Below are positions 6,992-16,583 of a stretch of 64,000 bases of DNA, piece after piece; the first letter of the stretch is position 1, and every line of letters begins with the position of its first letter. The stretch lies in NCBI RefSeq assembly GCF_002705925.1, contig NZ_NKRE01000001.1:3646704-3710703 (forward strand). The letters run 5' to 3'. Made by a program: the position numbers and the translations under genes. A model generated the notes under the pieces. That model was not told the DNA's origin. It worked only from the letters and a program-made list of their open reading frames with translations, and searched no databases. The DNA is from Mycobacterium ostraviense. Lineage in GTDB: Bacteria; Actinomycetota; Actinomycetes; Mycobacteriales; Mycobacteriaceae.

Positions 6992-8425
6992 ATGGCCACG
7001 CACCGTCGACGCGGAATACCGCTACGGGTAAGCCTGGTCGCGGCCACCCTGGTTCTGGTGCTGTGCGGTCTGCTGGCTTCGGGCGTGGCGGTCACCTCGA
7101 TCCTTCGGCACAGCCTGATCAGCCGGATCGACTCGACGCTGCTAGACGCCTCGCGCACCTGGGCGCAGTCCCCGTGGAAGCATTCGATGTCCCACGGGGA
7201 AGGGCCCGATCCCGCCCGGCCGCCGTCGAAGTTCTACGTGCGCGGCATCAGTCCCGACGGCCATACCGTTACCGCCATCAACGACCGCAATGCCGAGCCG
7301 GCGTTGCCTGCTAGCAACGACGTGGGTCCGGATCCGACGACCCTGCCCTCGGTGAACGGCTCCGACATCGAATGGCGAGCGGTCTCGGTGCACGGCACCC
7401 ATGGCGGCCTGACCACCGTGGCCATCGATCTGTCCGACGTCCAGCACACGGTTCGATCACTGGTCTGGTTGCAGATCGGCATCGGCGCCGCCGTGCTGGT
7501 TGTCGTCGGTATCGCCGGCTACGCGGTGGTGCACCGTAGCCTGCGGCCGCTGGCCGAAGTGGAACAGACCGCCGCGGCGATCGCCGCCGGACAGCTGGAC
7601 CGCCGTGTTCCCGAACGCGATCCCCGAACCGAGGTGGGCCGACTTTCGTTGGCGCTCAATGGGATGCTGTCCCAGATCCAGCAGGCGGTGGCGGACTCCG
7701 AATCTTCTGCCGAGAATGCCCGCGGTTCCGAGGGCCGGATGCGCCGCTTCATCACCGACGCCAGCCACGAACTACGCACGCCGCTGACCACCATTCGCGG
7801 CTTCGCCGAGCTGTACCGCCAGGGGGCGGCCCGCGACGTCTCCATGTTGCTGTCGCGGATAGAGAGCGAAGCCAGCCGGATGGGCCTGCTGGTGGATGAC
7901 CTGCTGATGTTGGCCCGCCTGGACGTCCAGCGGCCGCTGGAGCACCATCAGGTGGACTTGCTGGCGCTGGCCAGCGACGCGGTGCACGACGCCCAGGCGA
8001 TCGACCCCGAGCGCACGATCACCCTGGAATTCCTCGAAGGCCCCGGCACCCCCGAGGTACTCGGCGACAACGCTCGGCTGCGCCAGGTGCTGAGCAACCT
8101 CGTGGCGAATGCGCTGCAGCACACCCCGGAAACCGCCGACCTCACCGTCCGAGTCGGTACGGACGGGGACGACGCGGTGCTCGAGGTGGCCGACAAGGGA
8201 CCGGGCATGAGCCAGGAGGACGCGTCGCGAGTGTTCGAGCGCTTCTACCGCACCGACTCGTCGCGGGCCCGAGCCAGCGGCGGTACCGGCCTGGGACTGT
8301 CGATCGTCGACTCCTTGGTCAAGGCTCACGGCGGTGCTGTCAGCGTGACGACCGCGCCGGGGGAGGGTTGCTGTTTTCGCGTCACCCTGCCGCGGGTCAG
8401 CGAGGTTGCGGCTCAGGTCAGTTGA
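6992..8425 (+). CDS. phoR: PhoR, membrane sensor histidine kinase
   Basis: 477 residues. TM helix 1 is at about 13-37, an extracytoplasmic sensor of about 120 residues follows, and TM helix 2 is at about 157-180. The HAMP domain (HRSLRPLAEVEQTA) leads to the dimerisation/phosphoacceptor helix with H259 in ASHELRTPL. The HATPase domain shows the N box (NLVANALQHTPE), G1 (EVADKGPGMS), F box and G2 (GGTGLGLSIV). ATG 6992 begins the basic segment before TM1. The sensor loop is less conserved with M. tuberculosis than the kinase core. The last 13 bp overlap the convergent HIT gene. Confidence 0.96.
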   Translation: MATHRRRGIPLRVSLVAATLVLVLCGLLASGVAVTSILRHSLISRIDSTLLDASRTWAQSPWKHSMSHGEGPDPARPPSKFYVRGISPDGHTVTAINDRNAEPALPASNDVGPDPTTLPSVNGSDIEWRAVSVHGTHGGLTTVAIDLSDVQHTVRSLVWLQIGIGAAVLVVVGIAGYAVVHRSLRPLAEVEQTAAAIAAGQLDRRVPERDPRTEVGRLSLALNGMLSQIQQAVADSESSAENARGSEGRMRRFITDASHELRTPLTTIRGFAELYRQGAARDVSMLLSRIESEASRMGLLVDDLLMLARLDVQRPLEHHQVDLLALASDAVHDAQAIDPERTITLEFLEGPGTPEVLGDNARLRQVLSNLVANALQHTPETADLTVRVGTDGDDAVLEVADKGPGMSQEDASRVFERFYRTDSSRARASGGTGLGLSIVDSLVKAHGGAVSVTTAPGEGCCFRVTLPRVSEVAAQVS

Positions 8426-8817
8426 GCCAGCGCGGCCTTGATCTTGGCCTGCGCCTCGTCGAGCGACTCCGGCGACGGGTTGCGGTCGACGTTGGCAAAG
8501 CCGAAGTCACGCAGGCTGCGGGTGGGGAACACGTGGATGTGCAGATGCGGAACCTCGAGCCCGGCGATGATCACGCCGGCCCGTTCGGTGTGGAACGCCT
8601 TGCAGACAGCCTTGCCGATCAGCTGGCTGACCTGCATGACGCGGGCGAACACCGCGGTGTCCACGTCCTGCCATTGATCGATTTCGGCGCGGGAGACCAC
8701 CAGCGTGTGGCCTTGGGTCATCGGTTCGATCGTCAGGAACGCGACGACGTCGTCGTCCTCGTAGACGAAACGGCCAGGTAGTTCGCGGTTGATGATCTTG
8801 GTGAAGATCGACGCCAT
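8413..8817 (-). CDS. HIT-family nucleotide-binding protein (Rv0759c-like)
   Basis: 134 residues. The histidine triad is clear: PHLHIHVFP, giving the HxHxH active site that handles nucleotide monophosphate conjugates. The N-terminal strand and helix (SIFTKIINRELPGRFVYED) is the standard HINT/HIT opening. The gene is convergent with phoR and overlaps its 3' end by 13 bp, so the two stops constrain each other. It is likely a cytosolic nucleotidyl hydrolase; the in vivo substrate is unknown. Confidence 0.92.
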   Translation of the reverse strand: MASIFTKIINRELPGRFVYEDDDVVAFLTIEPMTQGHTLVVSRAEIDQWQDVDTAVFARVMQVSQLIGKAVCKAFHTERAGVIIAGLEVPHLHIHVFPTRSLRDFGFANVDRNPSPESLDEAQAKIKAALAQLT

Positions 8818-8853
8818 TCATCCAGCATAGGTGGGCGCAGCGGCGGCCCGACG

Positions 8854-10227
8854 TCACCCGAAAAGGGTGGGCGCGAACCCGAAAAGTCCACGCGCTACGG
8901 AGCCCATCACATCCCCGACGGTCGGCAAGCCGACCAGCGACCCGTGCGAGAAGTACGGTCCGGCGTTAGGTGTCAGCGACGAATAGCCGTCGTTGACAAT
9001 CGGCTGCAGAAACGAGTTGAGGTTGTCGACGATTGGTTGTGGAACACCGATCTCCTGAAGCGGCAACAACATTGGCAGAGTCGATGAGGGGATCATGTAG
9101 TTGGTGATAGTGCCGCCCAAGGAGGTGGTTGTGCTGGACACCGCCACCGCGTCCGACAGCGAGGCCAGTGATGCCGTGTTGTGATAGTAGGCCGCTCCGA
9201 ACAGAGAGTTCACCGCCGCCGGCAGATTCCAGGGTCGATCGGGCGGATTGCCCCAGAAATCGTACTGGCCGAACACCACGCTGACGTCGTACTGGGTGTT
9301 CGGTAGGCCCTGCACCGTGTAGTTGATCAACGGCACGGTCATCCCGTTCGGTAGGTAGATGTTCGCCAGGCCAAGCTCGGGGCTGGAGAACATGGCGAAC
9401 TGCAGAGCATGAGGCGGCGGAGCGCTCGGATTGGCTGCCAGGTAAGCCAGTTCGCGGTTGACGACGATGGTTCCCTCCGACAGCCCGGCAATGTGCACCG
9501 GTGAGCCGTTGCCGTTGGCAAACGCATTCATGATCTGGTCATTGAGCGCTCGCTGTCCCATGGCAACGGCGTCGTTGGTGCCGGGAGCGGCCAGGCTACC
9601 GCTGAGGATGCCAATGCTGGCCGGGTAGTTGACAAGCTGAGCGGTGGTGCCGGGGAACCAGTTCTGCCCGATGGCATGGTTGAGTAAGTCGTACCCCTGC
9701 AGGATTGACACGGAGCTTGGGCCCGGGATGCCGCCCTGAAGGAGAACCTGTCCGAGATAGGGCAGGCTGGTGATGAAGTTCGGATAGTAGAGCGGTCCGG
9801 CACCGGGGATCGTGATCCTTGTACCCGCCGCTGCGCTGGCAATCGGGGCGAGACTAGCTATCGCGCTACCGGCGTTGCTGAGTGGCTGGCGGCCCAACAG
9901 GGCCTGGGCCGACGCGTTGACCGCGTTCCGCAGAGTTCGCTCGGCGTTGGCGATCTCGGTGATCACATACGAGCTCGCGGTTGCGGCCATGGTGCGCACG
10001 AACCGCTCATGTGACTGCGCCGCTTGTGCGATGACCGCCTGGCATTCCAGGTCGTGCACGCCGAACAACGCCGCGATGCGGGTAGAGACCTCGTCGCTGC
10101 CAGCCGCCAGCAATGACGTAGTGGAGTTGGCTGCTGCCGCGTTCGCCGCGGTGACCGCCGACCCGATCTCGGCCAAATCGCCGGCAGCAGTCACCAGCAA
10201 TTCAGGGGTCGCCACGACATACGACAC
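8854..10227 (-). CDS. PE protein with C-terminal PE-PPE (serine hydrolase) domain
   Basis: 457 residues from GTG 10227, which is preceded by AGGAG and starts the PE domain exactly (MSYVVATPELLVTAAGDLAE). Residues 1-95 are PE, the ESX secretion signal region, with the YxxxE-like motif in VITEIANAE. Residues about 150-380 form the PE-PPE alpha/beta hydrolase domain, with a nucleophile elbow GLSEGTIV (GxSxG) and downstream candidate Asp/His residues (VVFGQYDFWG and later). Family members are outer-membrane-associated esterases or lipases. No PPE partner is adjacent. It sits where I remember other PE/PPE genes near phoPR in M. tuberculosis. Confidence 0.88.
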   Translation of the reverse strand: MSYVVATPELLVTAAGDLAEIGSAVTAANAAAANSTTSLLAAGSDEVSTRIAALFGVHDLECQAVIAQAAQSHERFVRTMAATASSYVITEIANAERTLRNAVNASAQALLGRQPLSNAGSAIASLAPIASAAAGTRITIPGAGPLYYPNFITSLPYLGQVLLQGGIPGPSSVSILQGYDLLNHAIGQNWFPGTTAQLVNYPASIGILSGSLAAPGTNDAVAMGQRALNDQIMNAFANGNGSPVHIAGLSEGTIVVNRELAYLAANPSAPPPHALQFAMFSSPELGLANIYLPNGMTVPLINYTVQGLPNTQYDVSVVFGQYDFWGNPPDRPWNLPAAVNSLFGAAYYHNTASLASLSDAVAVSSTTTSLGGTITNYMIPSSTLPMLLPLQEIGVPQPIVDNLNSFLQPIVNDGYSSLTPNAGPYFSHGSLVGLPTVGDVMGSVARGLFGFAPTLFG

Positions 10228-10520
10228 TGCTGACTCCTGGCGGGGGCACACGGGGCGGACATCAACGCCGTGTTTGCCCCGGGCGCGATCGGTGGCTGTG
10301 AGGGTACTCGCCGCTCGCACCCGAGGCGGGGCTTTTAGCGGGCTTGGGGCTTCTTGGTCGCTCGGTGGCAGCTTTTCTGGGCGTGCATGGTGTTGATGCG
10401 GGGTTGACCGCGATCAAGGGGGGATCCAATCTCGAAGCGAAATCGTTAGCACAGTGTTGCCATGTCGTTTTCCGCGGTCGCCAGAATCCTCGGTAACCCA
10501 ATGCACGGGAGGGGACCTTG

Positions 10521-11975
10521 GTGCGGTTTCCCGCGGCAATGTTGGCCGTTCCTACGGCATTTCTGGCCGCGTGCGTCATTTCCGTTGTACCCGGGGTTGT
10601 TTCGCCAACGATTCCCGGTGCGGCGCGGGCGGCCGCCACGTTCGGTCCGCTGGCGCCGCCCAATCCGTTCATGGCGCCGAACGGCTTGGCGTCCATGCAC
10701 AACGACGCCGCCTCCGCCGACGCCGGACCACTTCCGGGGCCCGGTGCCCGGCCGGCGGCGATCTTGGCGTACCCGCTGGTGGCCGCGTGCCCGACGATCA
10801 CGCAGGGGACCGACGGCCTGGTGCTGGCGCTGTGCACGTCCGATATCACCCAGGCGCCGGTAGTTCACCTGATCGATCCCAACGGCATTGTGCCGCAGGT
10901 CATTCCGCTTGCCAGCATGGACATCGCCAAGGGCGGCCTGCTCGGCGGCGTCTACGCCTACTTGGACAACAACAACCAGCTGGTGATGATCGACGGAACC
11001 AACCACCTGCTGCGCATCGCGCATGTCAAAGACGCGAAGGGCCGCTGGCAACTGACCGTCACCGAGTCCACCGACGTGTCCAGCGCAATCCCACCAGGCG
11101 ACCAATCCGTCGGCGTGGTCCCCGATTACCTCGGCAACGTCTGGTTTGCCACCGGCACCGGCGTGGTGGGCGTGGCAAAAACCGGCGGGGGCGTCGCCAG
11201 CGTGCAATTGCCTGCCGGCGAGCAAGTAGCGAACAGCATCTCCGCGTCACCCAGCAACCGCGTCGCGGTCGCCACCACGTTCGCTCTCTACGAACTCAAC
11301 CTGGACGGTATGGGCAACCCGCAGGTGTTGTGGCGCCAGGCCTATGACCGAGGCCCGGCCCGCAAACCCGGGCAACTGAGCTGGGGAACCGGTTCCACGC
11401 CAACCTATTTCGGCCCAACCGGTGCCGACTACCTGACCATCGTCGACAACGCCGATCCGCTGGTCCACGCGCTGGTCTACCAATCCGGAACCGGCACGCT
11501 GTTTTGCCAGCAACCGGTGCTGACCCAAGGAGGACCGGGCAGCGAGAACTCTCCCATCGGTGTCGGGAATTCGATGTTCATCGCCAGCACCTACGGCTAC
11601 CCCTATCCGGCGGTTCCGGCGGGCGCCGGTCCGGCAGTGCCGCCGACGGCGCCGTTCGTCGGCGGGATGACCAGGGTAGACGTCGAGCCCACCGGATGTC
11701 GCACGGTGTGGAACAGTCGAACTCGCAGCGCCGCATTGCCGCATCTGTCCATCGCCGACGGCCTGATCTACACCATCACCCGTATCGGGCTGGACAACAC
11801 CACACCACTGGATGTTTTCGCGTTCGCCGTCATCGACCCTAACAACGGGAAAGTGCTTCTGCAGCAACCGAAATCGGCCACCATCCTCAGCGACCCGATT
11901 CAAACCGCCAGCATGGTGTTGATGGGGAACAAGATCATGCAGGGCAACATCACCGGAATCGGCCGGATCGGCTGA
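10521..11975 (+). CDS. Exported protein of unknown function, probably beta-propeller-like
   Basis: 484 residues from GTG 10521, chosen because GGAGGGG sits about 7 bases upstream; a TTG at 10518 is the alternative. Residues 1-40 form a Sec signal peptide (hydrophobic AAMLAVPTAFLAACVISVV, then an AxA-type cleavage region around GAARAAA). A Cys falls inside the hydrophobic core, but no strict lipobox is seen. The mature part has repeated short beta-strand blocks such as VGVVPDYLGNVWFATGTG, ANSISASPSNRVAVATTFAL and LPHLSIADGLIYTITRIG, which suggest a propeller of the sugar- or quinoprotein type. There is a possible disulphide between scattered Cys residues. No enzymatic motif recognised. Confidence 0.75.
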   Translation: MRFPAAMLAVPTAFLAACVISVVPGVVSPTIPGAARAAATFGPLAPPNPFMAPNGLASMHNDAASADAGPLPGPGARPAAILAYPLVAACPTITQGTDGLVLALCTSDITQAPVVHLIDPNGIVPQVIPLASMDIAKGGLLGGVYAYLDNNNQLVMIDGTNHLLRIAHVKDAKGRWQLTVTESTDVSSAIPPGDQSVGVVPDYLGNVWFATGTGVVGVAKTGGGVASVQLPAGEQVANSISASPSNRVAVATTFALYELNLDGMGNPQVLWRQAYDRGPARKPGQLSWGTGSTPTYFGPTGADYLTIVDNADPLVHALVYQSGTGTLFCQQPVLTQGGPGSENSPIGVGNSMFIASTYGYPYPAVPAGAGPAVPPTAPFVGGMTRVDVEPTGCRTVWNSRTRSAALPHLSIADGLIYTITRIGLDNTTPLDVFAFAVIDPNNGKVLLQQPKSATILSDPIQTASMVLMGNKIMQGNITGIGRIG

Positions 11976-11980
11976 TACGC

Positions 11981-12400
11981 CTATTCCTCCTTGCCGAACG
12001 TCATCATGTCGAGGTTCCAATAGCCGCGCATGTTGGTGATCAGCCCCTCGTCGTTGACGCGATAGGTGAACATGCCACGGACCTCGCTGGTGAAGCCGCC
12101 CGGAAACCTGCTGCGCAACACCAGGATATGGGCGATCTCGTTGGGCGAACTCGACGGGAACGTTTCCTCGCAAGTGATCGTCAACTGATTGGCCGCGATG
12201 TTGGTGTCGTAGAAAGCGGCAACGCCGTCCTTGCCGTGCACGCCGGTGCCGTCCGGATTCGTGACGGACTTGCCGATCGGGTCCTCGATCACCACGTCAT
12301 CGGCCATCAACGCGAGCCAACCCTGCCGATCGTGAGCTTGCACGCAGCGCCACGACGACTGCGACGCCGTCAGTGCCGGGGATTGCGCCGTCTGGGTCAT
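11981..12400 (-). CDS. SnoaL/ketosteroid-isomerase-fold protein (Rv0760c-like)
   Basis: 139 residues, the same length I recall for M. tuberculosis Rv0760c, a structurally characterised NTF2-like protein that binds steroids. Helical N-terminus (SSWRCVQAHDRQGWLALMAD), conserved D-D-V-V-I-E-D-P strand, and the sheet ending in MFTYRVNDEGLITNMRGYW. It overlaps adhB by 4 bp (ATGA) and is last in the cyp51 operon. The convergent exported-protein gene stops 5 bp away. A role in steroid or similar ligand handling is inferred from the fold and the P450 context. Confidence 0.9.
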   Translation of the reverse strand: MTQTAQSPALTASQSSWRCVQAHDRQGWLALMADDVVIEDPIGKSVTNPDGTGVHGKDGVAAFYDTNIAANQLTITCEETFPSSSPNEIAHILVLRSRFPGGFTSEVRGMFTYRVNDEGLITNMRGYWNLDMMTFGKEE

Positions 12401-13524
12401 CGATCGGCGTCCGTGAATCGGATGACGCCACGAATGTTCTTGCCGTCCAACATGTCCTGGTAGCCGTCGTTGATCTGCTCTAGCCGGTACTGACGGGTGA
12501 TCATGTCGTCCAGGTTCAGCTTCCCGGCCCGGTACATCGACAACAGCTGCGGAATGTCGTACTGGGGGTTGCCGCCACCGAAGATGGTGCCCTGCAGGTT
12601 CTTCTGCATCAAGGTCAACATCGCCAGGTTCAGCGTCACATTGGTGTCCAGCAGGCTGCCGATTGCGGTGAGGACGCAGGTGCCGCCCTTGGCGGTGATG
12701 GTCAGGTAGCTGTCGATGTCGGCGCCCTGCAGTTCGCCGACGGTGATGACCACCTTCTTGGCCATCAGACCGTAGGTCACCTCGGCGATTCCCATCAGCG
12801 CGGCATTCATGTCGGGGTAGACGTGGGTGGCGCCGAATTTCAGCGCCTGGTCGCGCTTCCACTCCACCGGCTCGACGGCGAAGATGTAGCGCGCGCCGGC
12901 GGCCACCGCGCCCTGCAGCGCGGCCATCCCGACGCCGCCGAGGCCGACGATGGCGACGTCGTCACCGGGGCGGATGTCGGCGGTGCGCACCGCCGACCCG
13001 TAGCCGGTGGTGACGCCGCAGCCGACCAGGCAGGCGACCTCGAACGGGATCGACGGGTCGATCTTCACCACCGAGCTGCGGTGCACCACCATGTACGGCG
13101 AGAATGTCCCCAGCAGCGTCATCGGGTAGACGTTTTGGCCGCGGGCCTGGATGCGGAAGGTGCCGTCGCTCACCGCCGCGCCGGCCAGCAGCCCGGCGCC
13201 CAGATCGCAGAGATTGCGCAGGCCGGCCTGACAGGTGGGACATTTCCCGCAGGACGGGATAAACGACAACACCACGTGGTCGCCCGGGGCGATATCGTCC
13301 ACGCCCGGTCCGACCTCGGTGACGATTCCGGCACCCTCGTGTCCGCCCAGCACCGGGAAACCCGCCATCGGAATACCACCGGTGACCAGGTGGTTGTCGG
13401 AGCGGCACATGCCCGCCGCTTCCATCTGGATCTTGACCTCGTCCTTGACGGGGTCACCGATTTCGATCTCTTCAACCGACCATGGCTGATTGAATTCCCA
13501 GATCAGCGCGCCCTTGGTCTTCAC
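12397..13524 (-). CDS. adhB: Zinc-dependent alcohol dehydrogenase AdhB
   Basis: 375 residues, full length for class III-like medium-chain dehydrogenases. Catalytic zinc ligands C40 (AAGMCRSD) and H62 with E63 (GGHEGAG). Structural zinc cysteines at 92, 95, 98 and 106 (SCGKCPTCQAGLRNLC). The Rossmann NAD-binding turn is GLGGVG near residue 196. It oxidises alcohols with NAD(P). It lies in the minus-strand operon with cyp51 and ferredoxin, separated from the next upstream gene by 99 bp, and may process products of the P450s. Confidence 0.95.
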   Translation of the reverse strand: MKTKGALIWEFNQPWSVEEIEIGDPVKDEVKIQMEAAGMCRSDNHLVTGGIPMAGFPVLGGHEGAGIVTEVGPGVDDIAPGDHVVLSFIPSCGKCPTCQAGLRNLCDLGAGLLAGAAVSDGTFRIQARGQNVYPMTLLGTFSPYMVVHRSSVVKIDPSIPFEVACLVGCGVTTGYGSAVRTADIRPGDDVAIVGLGGVGMAALQGAVAAGARYIFAVEPVEWKRDQALKFGATHVYPDMNAALMGIAEVTYGLMAKKVVITVGELQGADIDSYLTITAKGGTCVLTAIGSLLDTNVTLNLAMLTLMQKNLQGTIFGGGNPQYDIPQLLSMYRAGKLNLDDMITRQYRLEQINDGYQDMLDGKNIRGVIRFTDADR

Positions 13525-13623
13525 CGTAAACCTGCTTTCATCGTTGAACTCGGCTACGAACGGTCCCGATCCTCCGCCGGAACGACCTATTGGCCTGAGT
13601 GTAGGTCAGCGCCGTGACCGGGC

Positions 13624-14169
13624 TCACCACAGCGGTACCGGAGCCTGGCCCAGCGGGTAATAGCCAGGCATTTTCTCGCCCGACATGCCCCGCTGGATCC
13701 GTTTCTGCATGCCCTCCGACAGCTTCCCGTTCTTCATCAACTGCAGATAGAGCGCGGAAACGTGCCCGAAGTCGAAGAAATCGCGCTGCCACTCGATGAG
13801 CTTGTCGGCATTGAGCCGAAACCAGCTGCCGCCGATGCCGTAGACCTCCTGCCGGCCGCCGTCGGCGTCGACGACGACCTGCTTCCAGAAGCCGACGATC
13901 TCCCCCTGGCGGTCGTCGATGATGACCTTCTGGTAGGGATACTGCCAATCCTGCAGTCCCTGCATCTCCAGGCCGAGCGCGATCTCGCGGATCTCGTCGA
14001 TCCCGACGCACATCACGTCTTCTTTGGGGCCGATGTTCCAGCCGTACGTGGCGTCGACGGCGTAGAAGCCGGCCAGCGGGATCCAGTCGCCCGCCTGTTC
14101 GCAGTCTTTGTTGGCCTGCAGCCAGGACTGCACCCACTCGTCGAGTTCGGCACGTTCGAATGACACCAT
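13624..14169 (-). CDS. SnoaL-like conserved protein of the cyp51 operon (Rv0762c-like)
   Basis: 181 residues, same length as I recall for Rv0762c. The N-terminus (SFERAELDEWVQSWLQANKD) is a helix, followed by DWIPLAGFYAVDATYGWNIGP, a pattern of the NTF2/SnoaL superfamily with aromatic residues lining a pocket. There is no signal peptide. It lies 13 bp after the ferredoxin gene in the same operon. Function is unknown; an accessory role in lipid or sterol oxidation is inferred from context only. Confidence 0.85.
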   Translation of the reverse strand: MVSFERAELDEWVQSWLQANKDCEQAGDWIPLAGFYAVDATYGWNIGPKEDVMCVGIDEIREIALGLEMQGLQDWQYPYQKVIIDDRQGEIVGFWKQVVVDADGGRQEVYGIGGSWFRLNADKLIEWQRDFFDFGHVSALYLQLMKNGKLSEGMQKRIQRGMSGEKMPGYYPLGQAPVPLW

Positions 14170-14182
14170 CGTCAGTCCTCCG

Positions 14183-14389
14183 TCAGTCCTCTGTCGTGGT
14201 GATGAAAAGTGCTTGGGTAGGACACATTCGGACCGCCCGCTCGATTTCCGAGCGGGCCGCCTCGGGCGGCTGGGCGTCGACGATCTCGACCTTGCCCCGT
14301 TTGGGCACCCGGAAATAGTCGGGCGCCTCCAGTTCGCACATCGCGTGGCCCTGACACAAATCCAGGTCCGCTTCGATCCGGTATCCCAT
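14183..14389 (-). CDS. Ferredoxin, 3Fe-4S type, partner of CYP51
   Basis: 68 residues. Cluster cysteines are in DLCQGHAMCELEAPDYF and near the C-terminus in AVRMCPTQALF, i.e. CxxxxxC...C-P with the usual second Cys of a 4Fe-4S motif replaced by His/Ala, as in P450-associated 3Fe-4S ferredoxins. It is 2 bp after cyp51, so cotranscription is near certain. It delivers electrons to CYP51 and possibly CYP123. Orthologue of Rv0763c. Confidence 0.95.
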   Translation of the reverse strand: MGYRIEADLDLCQGHAMCELEAPDYFRVPKRGKVEIVDAQPPEAARSEIERAVRMCPTQALFITTTED

Positions 14390-14391
14390 CG

Positions 14392-15744
14392 TCAGCTCCT
14401 ACGGCGGCGGTAGCGCACGGTGGCGGGCCGGGCCAACTGCACCACCATCTTGGAGTGGTCGTTGCGGTAACTCTCGGGCGGCTGGGCCATCTCGAACTCG
14501 TACTCGCGCAACAGCACCGAGAAGATCGCCTTGATCTGCATGGTGGCGAACGCCGCGCCCACGCAGCGATGCCGGCCGGCGCCGAACGGAATCCACGTCC
14601 AGCGGTTGATCAGGTCCTCTTGGCGTGGTTCGTCGTAACGCTGCGGCACGAATGCGTCGGGATCGGGGAAGTCCTCGGGAATGCGGTTGGAGATCGCCGG
14701 TGAGGCCGCCACCAGTTCGCCTGCGTGAATCGGATAGCCCTCGACCTCGAACTCGCCCTTGGCCACCCGCATCAGAATGATCAGCGGCGGGTGTAGCCGC
14801 AGCGTCTCCTTGAGCACGTTCTCCAGACGCGGAATCTGGCGCAGTGCATGGAAACTCACCGGCTGCCCGTCGGCGTAGAGTTCGTCGAGCTCGGTGATCA
14901 CCTCGGCGTAGGAGTCCGGGTGGCGCAGTAGTTCGATCAGCGTCCACGCCGAGGTACCCGAACTTGTGTGGTGCCCGGCGAACATCAACGAGATGAACAT
15001 GCCGGTGATCTCGTCGGCGGAGAACCGCGGGTGGCCGGCCTCGTCGCGGATCGACACCAGCACGTCGAGCATATCGCGGTCGCGTTTGTCCGTGGGCGGG
15101 TTGGCGATCCGTTGATGCATGATGTCCTGCACCAACGCCACCAATCCTTTTCGGGCTTCGTCGCGTCTGCGGAAGCTTTCGATCGGCAGATACGGGTTGA
15201 CGTAGCACAGCGGGTCGGTGCCGCGCTCGAGTTCGTGATAGAAGTGCGCGAAGCGCGAGTCGAGCTGGTTGCGGAACTTGGTGCCGATCAGGCACGAGGT
15301 TGAGGTGTAGATGGTCAGCTCGGCGAAGAAGTCCAGCAGGTCGATTTCGCCTGTGTCACCCCAGTTTTCGATCATCCGGCGCACTTCGCGCTCGATGGTC
15401 GTGGCGTGGCCCTTCATGTGCTCGCCGCGCAGCGCCGAGTTGTGCAGCATCTCTTTGCGGCGCTCGGGGCTGGCGTCGAACACGACGCCTTTGCCGAAGA
15501 TCGGCGTCATGAACGGATAGGCCTGCGCCTGGTCCAGCTCTTCGTCGGAGGACCGGAAGAAGAACTCGTTGGCCTTGGCGCCGGACAGCAAGACGACGTG
15601 TTTGTTGGCCAGTTGAAACCATCCGACGTCGCCGCACTCGTCGCGAACCCGCTGCATCAGGCCGATCGGGTCGATGCGGAATTCTTCGAGATGTCCGTGT
15701 TCGTCCTGGCCGCCGGACACTCGCGGCACGATGGCTGTGGTCAT
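14392..15744 (-). CDS. cyp51: CYP51, sterol 14-alpha-demethylase
   Basis: 450 residues, one shorter than the M. tuberculosis enzyme. I-helix oxygen-activation motif AGHHTSSGTSAW, K-helix ExxR (ETLRLHP), and the heme loop FGAGRHRCVGAAFA with the axial Cys. The substrate-recognition B-prime region (FDASPERRKEML) matches bacterial CYP51. It is soluble, with no N-terminal anchor. The stop overlaps nothing, but its start overlaps the upstream SDR gene by 4 bp (ATGA). In M. tuberculosis this enzyme demethylates lanosterol-type sterols in vitro and binds azoles; the physiological substrate is unknown. Confidence 0.97.
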   Translation of the reverse strand: MTTAIVPRVSGGQDEHGHLEEFRIDPIGLMQRVRDECGDVGWFQLANKHVVLLSGAKANEFFFRSSDEELDQAQAYPFMTPIFGKGVVFDASPERRKEMLHNSALRGEHMKGHATTIEREVRRMIENWGDTGEIDLLDFFAELTIYTSTSCLIGTKFRNQLDSRFAHFYHELERGTDPLCYVNPYLPIESFRRRDEARKGLVALVQDIMHQRIANPPTDKRDRDMLDVLVSIRDEAGHPRFSADEITGMFISLMFAGHHTSSGTSAWTLIELLRHPDSYAEVITELDELYADGQPVSFHALRQIPRLENVLKETLRLHPPLIILMRVAKGEFEVEGYPIHAGELVAASPAISNRIPEDFPDPDAFVPQRYDEPRQEDLINRWTWIPFGAGRHRCVGAAFATMQIKAIFSVLLREYEFEMAQPPESYRNDHSKMVVQLARPATVRYRRRRS

Positions 15745-16583
15745 GAATCCAGCTTTCCCTCATCGACGAATGCTTTTTCATCGACACCGAGCTGCTGACG
15801 TTCTGTGGTGGCGGCCAGCGGCGCTTCCGGTTGCAGCTCCATGTTCACCACGAAGCCGCCCCGGGGTGTCTGCGCGACGAACGCGATCGCCCGGGCGATA
15901 TCGGATGCCCGCAGGAAGTAGTTGTGGCGCGCCTGACCCCATTTGGCCCAGTCCTGCAGGGCCGGCCCGATCGACTCGACCGGCAGACTCCAGCCCATCC
16001 CGGTCTTGGTCGGGCCTGGATGCACGATCGACGCGCGCACCCCGGTGCCTTCGAGCTCCATCTGCAGGTTGGTCACCATTGCCACCAGCCCGGCCTTCGC
16101 CGCCCCGTAGGCGCCCATGTGCGGACGCTGACGCAGCGCCACATCCGAGCCGACGAAGATCAGGTCACCGCGCTGACGGTCCAACATGCCCGGCAGCACC
16201 GCCGTGGCCAGCCGGTTCGCCCCGATCAAGTGGATCTGGACCTGCGATTCGAAGCTTTCGGTGTCGGATTCGTGCAGCCGCCCAAAGTAGGTGTCGCCGG
16301 CGCCGGCGACCAAAACCTCGATGTCGCCGAGCTGTTCGGTCGCCCGGTGCACGAAGTCCTTGACCGAGTCGGGATCGGTGACGTCGAGTTGCAGTGCCAC
16401 CGCCTCGCCCCCGCCGGCGCGGATCTTGTCGGCGATCTCCTGGCACTTCTCCACCCGCCGGGCACCCAGCGCGACCGGAAACCCGTGGGCGGCAAGTTCT
16501 ATCGCGGTGGCGGCGCCGATACCCGAGGACGCGCCGGCGACAATCGCCGGCCTGCGGTCCGGGTGTGGCTGAAAGCGAGGCAT
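15741..16583 (-). CDS. Short-chain dehydrogenase/reductase (Rv0765c-like)
   Basis: 280 residues. Cofactor motif VAGASSGIG at about 16-24, NAG-type motif LVAGAGDTYF, catalytic Ser region VGSDVAL and YGAAKAG (YxxxK). The basic residue after the second strand (GARRVEK) favours NADP(H). It lies between cyp123 (1 bp gap) and cyp51 (4-bp overlap), so it is translationally coupled within the P450 operon and probably acts on the same lipid or sterol substrates. Confidence 0.93.
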   Translation of the reverse strand: MPRFQPHPDRRPAIVAGASSGIGAATAIELAAHGFPVALGARRVEKCQEIADKIRAGGGEAVALQLDVTDPDSVKDFVHRATEQLGDIEVLVAGAGDTYFGRLHESDTESFESQVQIHLIGANRLATAVLPGMLDRQRGDLIFVGSDVALRQRPHMGAYGAAKAGLVAMVTNLQMELEGTGVRASIVHPGPTKTGMGWSLPVESIGPALQDWAKWGQARHNYFLRASDIARAIAFVAQTPRGGFVVNMELQPEAPLAATTERQQLGVDEKAFVDEGKLDS